Both the position numbers and the translations under genes were made by a program. From Bacteroidota bacterium (lineage in GTDB: Bacteria; Bacteroidota; Bacteroidia; Cytophagales; Cyclobacteriaceae): 64,000 nt of DNA. The notes under the pieces are model-generated. The model was not told the origin of the DNA. It ran no database searches and worked only from the letters and a program-made list of their open reading frames with translations. Positions 52,832-62,192 of this stretch are shown here, piece after piece (position 1 is the stretch's first letter; every line of letters begins with the position of its first letter). Where the stretch lies: the NCBI GenBank assembly GCA_016191555.1, contig JACPVX010000041.1, positions 248,001 to 312,000 of the forward strand. Direction: 5' to 3'.

Positions 52832-55684
52832 ATGAATAACTTTCCTGACGACTCTCATTTAGACGACCTCGATCCCAAGCAATACATTATTATTAAGCGG
52901 GCACGTGTCAATAACCTCAAAAATCTTAGTGTAGCCATTCCACGCAACAAACTCGTGGTGATCACTGGACTATCCGGATCAGGCAAATCCTCTCTCGCCT
53001 TCGACACTTTGTTTGCCGAGGGGCAACGCATGTATGTGGAAAGTCTTAGTTCATATGCGCGACAATTTTTGGGTCGCATGGAAAAACCCGAAGTGGATTA
53101 CATTCGCGGTGTATCGCCTGCCATCGCCATTGAGCAAAAAGTGAATACACGCAATCCGCGCTCGACCGTTGGCACCACTACCGAAATTTATGATTACCTA
53201 AAGTTGCTCTTTGCTCGAATTGGCAAAACTTATTCTCCTGTTAGCGGACAAGAAGTGAAGCGTGATTCTGTGGCCGATGTGGTTGATTACATCAACCGGC
53301 AGAAAGAGGGAACACGCATCATGATTACGTGTCCACTGCAAGTTGAAAAAGGTCGCAAGCTTGCCGATGAATTGAATCTTCTCCTCAGCAAAGGATTTAC
53401 TCGTGTGTTGGTGGATGGTGAAGTTAAATTTATTGAAGAACTGGTTGGAGCCCCACCGGCTGAAGGTGAGGTGAAGAAAAAGCCATCCGCGAAAGCGAAA
53501 AAGATTGAAGGTGAAGTTGAAATATTAATTGACCGTGCGGCTGTGAATGCAACGGACGAAGATCTGACTTTTCGATTATCCGATTCTGTACAGACTGCCT
53601 TTTTCGAAAGTCACGGTGATTGTGCTGTGTATGCGGAAGGAGCTACCAAAAAGAATTTCTCTGATCGTTTTGAGCTAGACGGCATTTCTTTTACAGAACC
53701 ATCCATCAATCTCTTCAGCTTTAACAATCCTTTCGGAGCTTGCCAAACGTGCGAGGGATTTGGAAAAATTTTAGGCATTGATGAAGATCTGGTGATTCCG
53801 GATAAAAGTCTCTCAATTTACGAAGGTGCCATTGCTCCGTGGCGTGGTGAGGTGATGAGTGAGTGGGCAAAGCCTTTGTTGAAGAACGGAATCAAATTTG
53901 ATTTTCCGGTACACCGGCCATACAGTGAGTTGACACAAAAGCAGCGTGACATCATCTGGAATGGCAATGAATATTTTGAAGGCCTCCACGAATTTTTCCG
54001 CTACCTCGCATCTAAAACACACAAGATTCAATATCGTGTGATGCTTTCGCGCTACCGCGGAAGGACCACTTGCCCTGATTGCCGTGGCACTAAGCTGCGG
54101 AAAGATGCAGCGTATGTAAAAATCGCAGACACGTCTATTACCGACATTGTGTTAATGCCCATTGAAGAAGCGCTGGTGTTTTTCCAAAAATTGAAATTGC
54201 CTGCTTACGAACAAAAAGTTTCGGAGCGCATTTTAACCGAAATCAAATCGAGGTTGGAATACATGACAAAAGTGGGACTTGGCTATCTCACATTGAATCG
54301 TGTCACATCTACTTTATCGGGTGGTGAATTTCAGCGCATCAAACTCGCTACTTCATTGGGGAGCGCGTTGGTGGGCTCTATGTATATCATGGATGAACCG
54401 AGCATTGGTTTACATCCACGTGATACCGCACGAATGATTGAAGTGTTGAAGTCGCTACGTGACATGGGTAACACGGTAATTGTAGTAGAACACGAAGAAG
54501 AAATTATGCGCGCGGCCGATCAGATTATTGATATTGGGCCGGATGCCGGATCGCATGGTGGTCATTTGGTGTTTCAAGGATCTATTAAGGACATTAAAGG
54601 AAAAGTGCGCAGCCACACTACCGATTACCTGAGTGGCTTAGAGAAAATTCCGGTACCTGCTTTGCGCAGAAAGTGGAAAGACTCGATCACTGTGATAGGT
54701 GCAAGAGAGAACAACTTAAAAAATCTGAGGGTTACGTTTCCACTGGGAGCTCTCACCGCTGTAACAGGTGTGAGTGGCTCGGGCAAGTCGACACTGATTT
54801 CAAAAATTCTTTATCCGGCTGTTGGCCGATTGAGCGGATCGGTATCTGAATCTCCGGGCAAATACGATCAACTGACCGGAGACTTCACCAAAATCAAACA
54901 AGTTGAATTTGTAGATCAGAATCCGATTGGAAAATCATCTCGCTCGAATCCGATCAGTTATGTGAAAGCATATGATGCGATCCGCAATTTGTATTCTGAT
55001 CAACCTTTGGCGCAACAGCGCGGTTACAAGCCTTCACATTTTTCTTTCAACGTAGAAGGCGGACGCTGCGAAACCTGTGAAGGTGAAGGCGAAATCAAAG
55101 TGGAGATGCAATTTATGGCTGACATTTTCTTGGAGTGCGAGAGCTGTCATGGCAAACGTTTTAAACAAGAAGTGTTGGAAGTGACCCACAAAGATAAATC
55201 CATTGCCGATGTGTTGGATATGACGGTGGAAGAAGGATTAGAGTTTTTTAAGGACAAGAAGCCGGTGTACGAGCGCATCAAACCTTTGTTTGAAGTAGGT
55301 CTAGGTTATGTGAAGTTGGGGCAATCGTCTAACTCACTTTCCGGTGGCGAAGCACAACGCGTGAAGCTGGCCTCTTTCTTAGGCAAAAATTCATCCGATG
55401 CGGCCGATCACATTCTCTTCATTTTTGATGAACCTACTACTGGCTTACATTTCCATGATATTTCAAAATTATTGAAAGCCATCAACGCGCTGGTGGATGA
55501 AGGGCATACTGTCATTGTGATTGAACACAATATGGAAGTAATCAAGTGTGCCGATTGGATTATTGATTTAGGTCCGGAGGGAGGAGAGAAAAATGGGGGA
55601 CAACTGCTTTTTGCGGGCACTCCCGAAGACATGGCAAAAAAAGGAAAAGGATATACTGCCGATTTTTTACGCGAAAAAATCTAA
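52832..55684 (+). CDS. uvrA: Excinuclease ABC subunit A
   Basis: This ATPase recognises DNA damage in nucleotide excision repair with UvrB. It has two ABC cassettes with Walker [13 protein letters not shown] near the start and [11 protein letters not shown] near residue 650. It also has the zinc-finger modules CQTCEG and CPDCRG (first half) and CETCEGEG and CESCHG (second half), and signature blocks LSGGEFQRI and LSGGEAQRV. The ATG at 52832 (MNNFPDDSH) gives 950 residues; the frame from 52781 starts at TTG and adds 17 residues with no support. Complete. Confidence 0.97.
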   Translation: MNNFPDDSHLDDLDPKQYIIIKRARVNNLKNLSVAIPRNKLVVITGLSGSGKSSLAFDTLFAEGQRMYVESLSSYARQFLGRMEKPEVDYIRGVSPAIAIEQKVNTRNPRSTVGTTTEIYDYLKLLFARIGKTYSPVSGQEVKRDSVADVVDYINRQKEGTRIMITCPLQVEKGRKLADELNLLLSKGFTRVLVDGEVKFIEELVGAPPAEGEVKKKPSAKAKKIEGEVEILIDRAAVNATDEDLTFRLSDSVQTAFFESHGDCAVYAEGATKKNFSDRFELDGISFTEPSINLFSFNNPFGACQTCEGFGKILGIDEDLVIPDKSLSIYEGAIAPWRGEVMSEWAKPLLKNGIKFDFPVHRPYSELTQKQRDIIWNGNEYFEGLHEFFRYLASKTHKIQYRVMLSRYRGRTTCPDCRGTKLRKDAAYVKIADTSITDIVLMPIEEALVFFQKLKLPAYEQKVSERILTEIKSRLEYMTKVGLGYLTLNRVTSTLSGGEFQRIKLATSLGSALVGSMYIMDEPSIGLHPRDTARMIEVLKSLRDMGNTVIVVEHEEEIMRAADQIIDIGPDAGSHGGHLVFQGSIKDIKGKVRSHTTDYLSGLEKIPVPALRRKWKDSITVIGARENNLKNLRVTFPLGALTAVTGVSGSGKSTLISKILYPAVGRLSGSVSESPGKYDQLTGDFTKIKQVEFVDQNPIGKSSRSNPISYVKAYDAIRNLYSDQPLAQQRGYKPSHFSFNVEGGRCETCEGEGEIKVEMQFMADIFLECESCHGKRFKQEVLEVTHKDKSIADVLDMTVEEGLEFFKDKKPVYERIKPLFEVGLGYVKLGQSSNSLSGGEAQRVKLASFLGKNSSDAADHILFIFDEPTTGLHFHDISKLLKAINALVDEGHTVIVIEHNMEVIKCADWIIDLGPEGGEKNGGQLLFAGTPEDMAKKGKGYTADFLREKI

Positions 55685-55739
55685 AATTGAGTTTTAATTC
55701 GGGAAGCAGTTGCTTACATTGTTTCATAAAACAACTGCT

Positions 55740-56261
55740 ATGGAAAAACAAACGGAACAACCTATTCAATCTGCCCCCGCATTAACCGAAGAGAAAATTC
55801 TTCAATACCAAGAAAAACTGAAATTAGAACAAAACTTACCGATGGGCATTGTAGGTGGTGCCGCAGCTGCAATAGTCGGTGCTGCTGTTTGGGCACTCGT
55901 TACAGTTGGCACAGGCTACCAAATAGGGTGGATGGCTGTTGGCGTTGGCTTTTTGGTTGGCTATAGTATTCGTTTTCTCGGTAAAGGAGTCGATAACATT
56001 TTTGCTATAGTCGGAGGTGCGCTTGCGCTAGTCGGATGCCTGTTAGGCAATTTCTTTAGTCTGATTGGTTTTGCAGCTAAATCTGAAGACGTAAACGTAT
56101 TCAGCATTCTATCTACGATCGATTACAGTATAGTGCCCGGCATCATGATCGAATCATTTAGCCCGATGGACTTACTTTTTTACGGAATTGCCGCGTATGA
56201 AGGATACAAATTTTCTGTTCGTCAAGTCACAGAAGAAGAGATCATTCAGAATTCAAAGTAA
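55740..56261 (+). CDS. Membrane protein of unknown function
   Basis: This is 173 residues from the ATG at 55740. A polar start with a helical part (LTEEKILQYQEKLKLEQN) is followed by three hydrophobic segments rich in Gly and Ala (PMGIVGGAAAAIVGAAVWALV, WMAVGVGFLVGYSIRFL, FAIVGGALALVGCLLGNFFSLI). A final soluble part includes MDLLFYGIAAYEGYKFSVRQ. The YEGYKFS end is similar to small Bacteroidota membrane proteins of unknown role. No partner is evident. Confidence 0.75.
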   Translation: MEKQTEQPIQSAPALTEEKILQYQEKLKLEQNLPMGIVGGAAAAIVGAAVWALVTVGTGYQIGWMAVGVGFLVGYSIRFLGKGVDNIFAIVGGALALVGCLLGNFFSLIGFAAKSEDVNVFSILSTIDYSIVPGIMIESFSPMDLLFYGIAAYEGYKFSVRQVTEEEIIQNSK

Positions 56262-56281
56262 CGAGACAAGTTACTTGCTAA

Positions 56282-56710
56282 ATGAAAAGTTTTCTTGTTT
56301 TATCAATCATTCTTGTTTATCCGCTTTGTAGTTTATCACAATCCAAAAGTGAGCAAGAAATTTTGTGGTTATCCAAAAGGAAGTTTGATTGGATGATTCA
56401 CAAAAAAGTAGACTCACTGGCCATGGTGCTGGACAATGATTTGCAGTACGTTCACTCAAATGGTTGGAAAGAAACGAAAAAAGAAGTTATAGATGATTTG
56501 CTCTCCGGCAAACTCAATTATGTAGCGGTTGATATTCACACTGCGCAGGTTCGGCTCTACGATCAAACCGCTATTGTCAATGGCACCGGAAAATTTCAAG
56601 TGACTATGAATGGTAATCCACTGACGATTGAATTGGGTTACACCGAAGTGTATGTGATGCGTCAGAGCAAATGGTTGCTGGCAAGTCGCCATGCTAATCG
56701 CATGCCTTAA
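56282..56710 (+). CDS. Exported NTF2-like (DUF4440) protein
   Basis: This is a 142-residue protein with a signal peptide (MKSFLVLSIILVYPLCSLSQ). Its NTF2-like fold is recognised by LAMVLDNDLQYVHSNGWKETKKEVIDDLLSGK and by TEVYVMRQSKWLLASRHANRMP at the end, the DUF4440 layout. It probably binds a small hydrophobic or phenolic ligand; no catalytic role is proven. It lies 20 bp after the membrane protein gene. Confidence 0.88.
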   Translation: MKSFLVLSIILVYPLCSLSQSKSEQEILWLSKRKFDWMIHKKVDSLAMVLDNDLQYVHSNGWKETKKEVIDDLLSGKLNYVAVDIHTAQVRLYDQTAIVNGTGKFQVTMNGNPLTIELGYTEVYVMRQSKWLLASRHANRMP

Positions 56711-57483
56711 ACTTTATAATTGCTGATTAACTTTTCAAATTCCACTTTGCGATAGCGAGAGAGCGGAACTTGCATTTCGTTTTGCATCATAATTATATCT
56801 CCATCGCGATTGGAGAGTTGCCTGATAAAATCCATGTTGATTATGAACGAACGGTGCGGTCGAAAAAACTTCAAACTGTTTTGCAATACCGTTTCAAATT
56901 CGCCCAAAGGTTTACTGGCTAGCAAGGCTTGACCCGAAGCCTGAATAATTTTTGTGTATGTGCCCGATGCTTCTAGAAGAACAATGTTTTCCAATCGAAT
57001 AAAATCAATGCCGCTGAGCGATGGGACTGCCAACTGTGATGGAACCAAATTGTTGGCATACGCTTCGCGCAATAAACTGACTCGTTCTTCCAATCGGGGA
57101 GTGTGCTTACTTTTAAGATAGCGATCGACCGATCGTTTCAACTCGATTGGATCTACCGGCTTAAGCAAATAATCGAATGCTGCAATCTTAAAGGCTTGAA
57201 TAGCATATTCGTTAAAGGCCGTTACAAAAATGATGTCAAAGGTGATTTCTTTCGAATTAAAAAATTCGAGTAGCTGAAGTCCGGTGTACCCCGGCATTTC
57301 TATGTCTAAAAAAACAAGATTGGGATTGTGCAGATGAATTTCGCGCACTGCCTCTGGAATGCTCCCCGCTTCGCCTACAATTTTTATAAATGGTACATGT
57401 GAATGCAGCAGCTCCGTCATAGCCGCCCGAACATTCTTTTCGTCATCAACGATCAATACAGAAATATCTTCTTTATGACTCAT
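56707..57483 (-). CDS. LytTR-family response regulator
   Basis: A receiver domain with VLIVDDEKNVRAAMTELL and the phosphoacceptor Asp in LVFLDIEMPGYTGLQL is followed by a LytTR DNA-binding domain (DFIRLENIVLLEASGTYTKIIQASGQALLASKPLGEFETVL and FFRPHRSFIINMDFIRQL). The ATG at 57483 gives 258 residues and overlaps the kinase stop by 11 bases; the frame to 57498 starts further inside the kinase gene. Partner of the LytS-like sensor. Confidence 0.93.
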   Translation of the reverse strand: MSHKEDISVLIVDDEKNVRAAMTELLHSHVPFIKIVGEAGSIPEAVREIHLHNPNLVFLDIEMPGYTGLQLLEFFNSKEITFDIIFVTAFNEYAIQAFKIAAFDYLLKPVDPIELKRSVDRYLKSKHTPRLEERVSLLREAYANNLVPSQLAVPSLSGIDFIRLENIVLLEASGTYTKIIQASGQALLASKPLGEFETVLQNSLKFFRPHRSFIINMDFIRQLSNRDGDIIMMQNEMQVPLSRYRKVEFEKLISNYKV

Positions 57484-60397
57484 AATCAATGGGTACATGA
57501 ATGATTACACTGGTGCCTTCTGGCATTTGATGGTCATTCATTCGGTCTATTATCTCTAACTCTATTTTTCGTTCTTTTCCAAAATTGAGTAAATCAATTC
57601 TCTTTTGATAGGCTGCCAGCGCAAATGACTGATGAGTCTGTTTTCTACTTTTCGCAAATTCCGTAGCAGCCTTTCGGCCAATGCCATTGTCGGAAATGTG
57701 TATGCGCAAAAACTCATTCACTACCCTAATGCTGATGTGAAGTACTTTGGTGCCGACTTTGTGCATCAATCCATGACGAAGTGCATTTTCGACAAATGGC
57801 TGCGTCAATAAAGATGGAATGCGGATCATTTCTTCTTTGATCGCTTCACTCACATCGATGGTGTAATTTAACGTGCCATCGAAACGATCTTTCTCGATTG
57901 CTAAGTATTTCTCCAGAATCTCAATCTCCTCTTGCAACAAAATTGTCTCCTTGGCAGAAAAATCCAACACTTTACGGAGCAAGGTTGAAAAATTCTGGAT
58001 GTGATGACTTGCTTCGTCTTTAAGCCCTACCAGCACTTTACTTTGAATAAGGGACATGGTGTTGAAGATAAAATGCGGATTCATTTGGGCGCGAATGGAG
58101 GTGAGCTGTGCAATTCGTAATTCTTGTTCGCGGGTCATCAACATCAATTGTTGTTCTCTCCGTTCGGCTGCTTTCCGCAATCGTAAATAAGCAATCATCG
58201 CCAACAACAGTAACGAGCCAAAGAATACCAGAATCAAAAACCAGGTTTGTCTCCAGAAAGGAGCTTGAATTTGCATGGCAAACGCAATTACATTGGAAGA
58301 TCGAGCACCATCTTCATTTTCAGCGAAAGCTTCAAACGTATAATCTCCAAACGGAAGCGACACGTAATTAACTACCGGAGACGCCAAAGTGGTTTTGTTC
58401 CACCTTTCATTTTCTAATTCTTTAATTCGATAATAAATGTTTGTGGTGCCTGCACTCCGCAGGTTATTCGACACATCGAAATTAAAAATCAATTGCCGGA
58501 AATGAGGTGGCAGTGTGATTTCGTTTTGGTAATGCCTAAATAATACTGTATCAGATTTAATGGACTGAATGTGTAGTTTTGGTTGTTGAACGTTTTTGTT
58601 TTGCGTTCGCAAAAATCGTTGCACTCCTTCCCGCCCGGCTACCCAAAGTTGGTCTTGCACTATAACTAAATCATACACCTCATTTGAAATCAGCCCTTTC
58701 GTATGATCGATTTTTGAAATCTTTTGCGTATTGAAAAGATAGGAAGCCATTCCTTTATCAGTACCAATCCAAACAGCATGATCACTTATTGTCAGAGCCG
58801 TAATTTTATTCGAAGGCAGCCCTTCTTTTAAAGTGAGGTGCCTCAACACTTTTCCGTTTCGCAGAAAAAATAATCCATTGGTGAAGGTGCCCAACAGAAT
58901 AAAGTCGTTTGCTACTACCGATGCTGACACACCCGGAGAATCCATTGTGTTGCCTTCCGGATTCCACAATTTCACGTTTTCAACATTGAGTGAAGTGGTG
59001 TACACTCCCTTTTGCGTACCAATCCAAAGAATTTGCTGAGTCGAATCAAATGTTACAGAGGTTGTACGCAAAGAAGTTAGAAATCGGTTGGGATTAAAAG
59101 AAATCGGATCTAGCGTAATGATACCCGAGGAAGTTGCCAGCACATAAAGGTCATTCGCCTGAATTATTTTTTTGATAGATACCGCTTCAATGACCCGTTC
59201 TAATCTATTTTTTTCTAGACCATAAACATATAGTTGATCAGAAAAAGCGAGCAGTCGATTTCTTTTTTCATCTACAAACAAACTTTGAACCTCCGCGCTG
59301 GACGGAAGTTGGAAGCTTTTGACCATCGATCCTGCTCCATTCCAAAACGTTATTTTTCCGTGTTGCGATCCGGCTATGATTTGATCTCGAAACGAAATCA
59401 GTTTCGTTTGCATTTGAAAATTTTCGGAAGAATAAAGTGTGCTATGTAAGGATGGAATATAAAACAAACCATCATTTAATGTGCCCACCCACACATTGCC
59501 CTCGTGGTCGGTTGCTACCGTGCTCGCGTTTTTTCCTTGCACTAAGTGTGTGAAAGAACCATCGGGTCGCATCAAGTCAACGCCATCGGTTTTAATAAAA
59601 GCCAGAAGAGAGTCGCCTACATTTTTAATGCCGCGGGTGGTTGCGATTATATTCAGAAGCTCTGGTGTCCATTCTGTTGCGCGGCCATCGGCTAATTTTA
59701 AAATTCGTTTGTTGGATGGATCCCACAAAAGAAGTTGCCCCTGCCATTCCTCTAGTCGCAAGCGGTTCGCATCAAAGTGAAATTTACTTTGTGGGAATGT
59801 GTAGCATTGCTTAGTGCTTGCGTTGCAAACCAACACCACATCATTTCTCACAGAGCATAGCCACGCCTTGCCATCCAATGCGATCAAATGATGGATGAGG
59901 TATGATTTATCGCGCGTCCAATTGGCAGAGTCACTCACCACCCACTGGGCAGAAGACGGTGTGTATTTAAAAAAGCGGTCATTGCTATTGATGGCAATAA
60001 ATCCTTTGCCCGCTGTAACCGTAGGAAAGCCACTGGAATATTTCCCTTCCCATGCTGTTAGCTTTCGAAGCGAATCTCCTTCCACATACAAAATCTCTCC
60101 GAAGAAATTGTGTAGCCAGATGCGGCCATCGCTATCTTGAAATATCCCCGTAACGGCTTTGGAACGCACCGAACTATTTTCGTACATGCGAAAGTGACTT
60201 CCGTTGTAACGGGCCAATCCATTTTCAGTACCAACCCAAATAAATCCATCCACATCTTGAAAAATACTGTAAATGGTATTGGATGGCAGTCCATCTTTTT
60301 GGTTGATGTTAAAGCTAACGATCTCTTGTGCATTTGCCCAAATAGAAAACAGCATGATGAAAAAGAAATATGCCCTCACGCTATTTTGTTTGACCAT
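57473..60397 (-). CDS. LytS-type sensor kinase with periplasmic two-propeller sensor
   Basis: From the ATG at 60397 the protein has 974 residues: a signal peptide (AYFFFIMLFSIWANAQ), then Reg_prop beta-propeller blades (such as DGFIWVGTENGLARYNG, HEGNVWVGTLNDGLFYIPS and HAVWIGTDKGMASY). A Y_Y_Y domain follows (LENERWNKTTLASPVVNYVSLPFGDYTFEAFAENEDG), and one membrane helix near 735-757. The kinase part has the LytS-type His in QMNPHFIFNTMSLIQ and an ATPase N-box (FVENALRHGLMHKVG) and HISDNGIGRKAA. It lacks a fused receiver, unlike the hybrid regulators of polysaccharide utilisation loci. Confidence 0.93.
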   Translation of the reverse strand: MVKQNSVRAYFFFIMLFSIWANAQEIVSFNINQKDGLPSNTIYSIFQDVDGFIWVGTENGLARYNGSHFRMYENSSVRSKAVTGIFQDSDGRIWLHNFFGEILYVEGDSLRKLTAWEGKYSSGFPTVTAGKGFIAINSNDRFFKYTPSSAQWVVSDSANWTRDKSYLIHHLIALDGKAWLCSVRNDVVLVCNASTKQCYTFPQSKFHFDANRLRLEEWQGQLLLWDPSNKRILKLADGRATEWTPELLNIIATTRGIKNVGDSLLAFIKTDGVDLMRPDGSFTHLVQGKNASTVATDHEGNVWVGTLNDGLFYIPSLHSTLYSSENFQMQTKLISFRDQIIAGSQHGKITFWNGAGSMVKSFQLPSSAEVQSLFVDEKRNRLLAFSDQLYVYGLEKNRLERVIEAVSIKKIIQANDLYVLATSSGIITLDPISFNPNRFLTSLRTTSVTFDSTQQILWIGTQKGVYTTSLNVENVKLWNPEGNTMDSPGVSASVVANDFILLGTFTNGLFFLRNGKVLRHLTLKEGLPSNKITALTISDHAVWIGTDKGMASYLFNTQKISKIDHTKGLISNEVYDLVIVQDQLWVAGREGVQRFLRTQNKNVQQPKLHIQSIKSDTVLFRHYQNEITLPPHFRQLIFNFDVSNNLRSAGTTNIYYRIKELENERWNKTTLASPVVNYVSLPFGDYTFEAFAENEDGARSSNVIAFAMQIQAPFWRQTWFLILVFFGSLLLLAMIAYLRLRKAAERREQQLMLMTREQELRIAQLTSIRAQMNPHFIFNTMSLIQSKVLVGLKDEASHHIQNFSTLLRKVLDFSAKETILLQEEIEILEKYLAIEKDRFDGTLNYTIDVSEAIKEEMIRIPSLLTQPFVENALRHGLMHKVGTKVLHISIRVVNEFLRIHISDNGIGRKAATEFAKSRKQTHQSFALAAYQKRIDLLNFGKERKIELEIIDRMNDHQMPEGTSVIIHVPIDYES

Positions 60398-60484
60398 ACG
60401 CTTTTGCTGCGAGATATATTCTGCGCCTTCCGCACGAAGCAAGTTCATCATTTTTTTTTAGCTACTGATTTCGTGGCAAAATAG

Positions 60485-60517
60485 AAAAAGCTGCCTTACA
60501 ACCATAGGCAGCTTTTT
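60485..60517 (-). terminator. Terminator of the cadherin-like lipoprotein gene
   Basis: AAAAAGCTGCC (60485-60495) and GGCAGCTTTTT (60507-60517) form an 11-bp stem with an eleven-base loop. It lies 27 bp after the stop at 60544. Confidence 0.9.
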
Positions 60518-60543
60518 ATAAAGAGTACTAATTCAAGTAAGTA

Positions 60544-61680
60544 TTAGGTGTTGTCCTCCACATATACGCGAACGGCCACCAATTGATGATTGTTGGAAGA
60601 TGGTTCTCCACCACTTCCACATGAGCTGTTTGAAAAATAATATGCCTTGTAACAAATTCCACCACAGCCGGAACTCGTCCAGAAGTAAGCGAACGGGAAA
60701 AGATTGGGGACGGCACCTTGTGTAGCGCACACTGTAATTGCTTCAGACTCGGTGAGCAAGCGCCAGTCTGAATATCCATTGGAAACTAAATCATTAGCAG
60801 CCGTATTTGATGCCGATTGATTACCACTGTACTCCTGATCAAAATATAAGATTAAACAATTCCCTCTGCCTACCGTTCCTGTCGTAGTGAGCGATCCAAT
60901 TTTACCACCTGCAAACGTTTTACCATATATTTGATTCAACAGCGTATTATCTTTGGTGTAAATCTGAATTGGAGTCTCGCCATCATCTAATCTTTTTTGA
61001 ACGGTTTCTGTCACATCCGTCAAAGTAACTGTGACCGTTGCTGTTTTTGAAACACTTCCGCTAGTAGCAATGACTATAGCTTGCACGGTAGTGCGCAATT
61101 CATAATTAAATTTAGAAGGGGTTTTCACGGTTAGTTGACCAGAAGAATTAACAGATATTGGACTACTCGGTCCTTCTTCTTCAATAGCGTAAGTAAGCGA
61201 TCCTACATTAGTTGATGCTGTAACGGTGCCCAGCACTTGTCCTTGCGTTGGATTTTCCGCAATCGTAACATTGAAATCGCTGATGTTTACCACCACCTCA
61301 ATTACATCGGTGAGTGTGATCGTTACATTAATCAACTTAGAAACTGAGCCGTTCGTCACTTTCACTTTACCAGTAATAGAAGTGCGTGTTTCAAAATCAA
61401 AGAAGCTGATGTTGCTCACAGTGATCTGGCCGGTCGTGGCATTGATGGCAAAGGCACCATTCAATGTTTCAGATGGTTCAACGGAATAAGCAAGTGTGCC
61501 ACGATTAGTGGTGACTGCAACCGTACCGAGCACCTGACCGAGCGTTGGGTTTTCGGCAATGGTGACTGTAAAATCAGTGGCAGTGATTGAAATCGGATCT
61601 TCTTCTTTGGTACATGAAATAACAATGCCCAAAATGGAAACCGCCAAAAGCAAAATGAATTTAAGTGGGGATTTGATCAT
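60544..61680 (-). CDS. Lipoprotein with two cadherin-like domains and a DUF1566-like end
   Basis: A lipoprotein signal ends at SILGIVISC (lipidation Cys about residue 23). Two cadherin-like repeats follow, each opening with the motif [19 protein letters not shown] (about residues 37-130 and 138-230). The C-terminal 140 residues contain [15 protein letters not shown] and [21 protein letters not shown], the Lcl/DUF1566 fold, with several cysteines that may form disulfides. It is probably a surface adhesin or binding protein. It is transcribed in the same direction as the downstream LytS/LytTR pair but is separated from it by a terminator. Confidence 0.83.
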   Translation of the reverse strand: MIKSPLKFILLLAVSILGIVISCTKEEDPISITATDFTVTIAENPTLGQVLGTVAVTTNRGTLAYSVEPSETLNGAFAINATTGQITVSNISFFDFETRTSITGKVKVTNGSVSKLINVTITLTDVIEVVVNISDFNVTIAENPTQGQVLGTVTASTNVGSLTYAIEEEGPSSPISVNSSGQLTVKTPSKFNYELRTTVQAIVIATSGSVSKTATVTVTLTDVTETVQKRLDDGETPIQIYTKDNTLLNQIYGKTFAGGKIGSLTTTGTVGRGNCLILYFDQEYSGNQSASNTAANDLVSNGYSDWRLLTESEAITVCATQGAVPNLFPFAYFWTSSGCGGICYKAYYFSNSSCGSGGEPSSNNHQLVAVRVYVEDNT

Positions 61681-61859
61681 AGGTTTTTAAGTTAAGAGCC
61701 TCAAAACTCTTGAATTTGGACTTTGCCAAACTGTCCGATTAATGAATGGCAGGATTGGCTTAATGAATATCCAGATTTGTCAACTAATGGAAATGGAAGG
61801 GTATTTTGATTTAATGAAAATCATTTTGTTTATTTACTTAACAAAATATAAGCATATAT

Positions 61860-62192
61860 ATGGCCAAGGAATACTTAGGTGAATTTGAAGAATTGATTTT
61901 AACGCTGGTTGCGGCCTTACAGGAAGATGCCTACGGAGCTGCGATTGCTGAAGAAATTGAAACGCGATTGAAACGCGAAGTAAACTTAAGCGCAGTGCAT
62001 GTTACACTCTACCGCTTGGAAGATAAGGGCTACATCAAATCGAGTATGGGTGGTGGAACCAACGAACGGGGCGGCAGACGCAAGCGAATTTTTACTATCA
62101 CGAGTGCAGGCATGGCGATGTTGAAGGCGATGAAGGAATCTAGAATTGAATTGTGGAAGTTGGTGCCACAATTGAAAATGTCCGGTTTATGA
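61860..62192 (+). CDS. PadR-family transcriptional regulator
   Basis: This is a 110-residue winged-helix regulator. The PadR core is visible in LGEFEELILTLVAALQEDAYGAAIAEEIETRL, VNLSAVHVTLYRLEDKGYIKSSMGG and GGRRKRIFTITSAGMAML. The stop overlaps the permease start by four bases (ATGA), so it probably controls its own operon and with it the permease. PadR repressors commonly respond to small lipophilic or phenolic compounds; the ligand here is unknown. Confidence 0.93.
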   Translation: MAKEYLGEFEELILTLVAALQEDAYGAAIAEEIETRLKREVNLSAVHVTLYRLEDKGYIKSSMGGGTNERGGRRKRIFTITSAGMAMLKAMKESRIELWKLVPQLKMSGL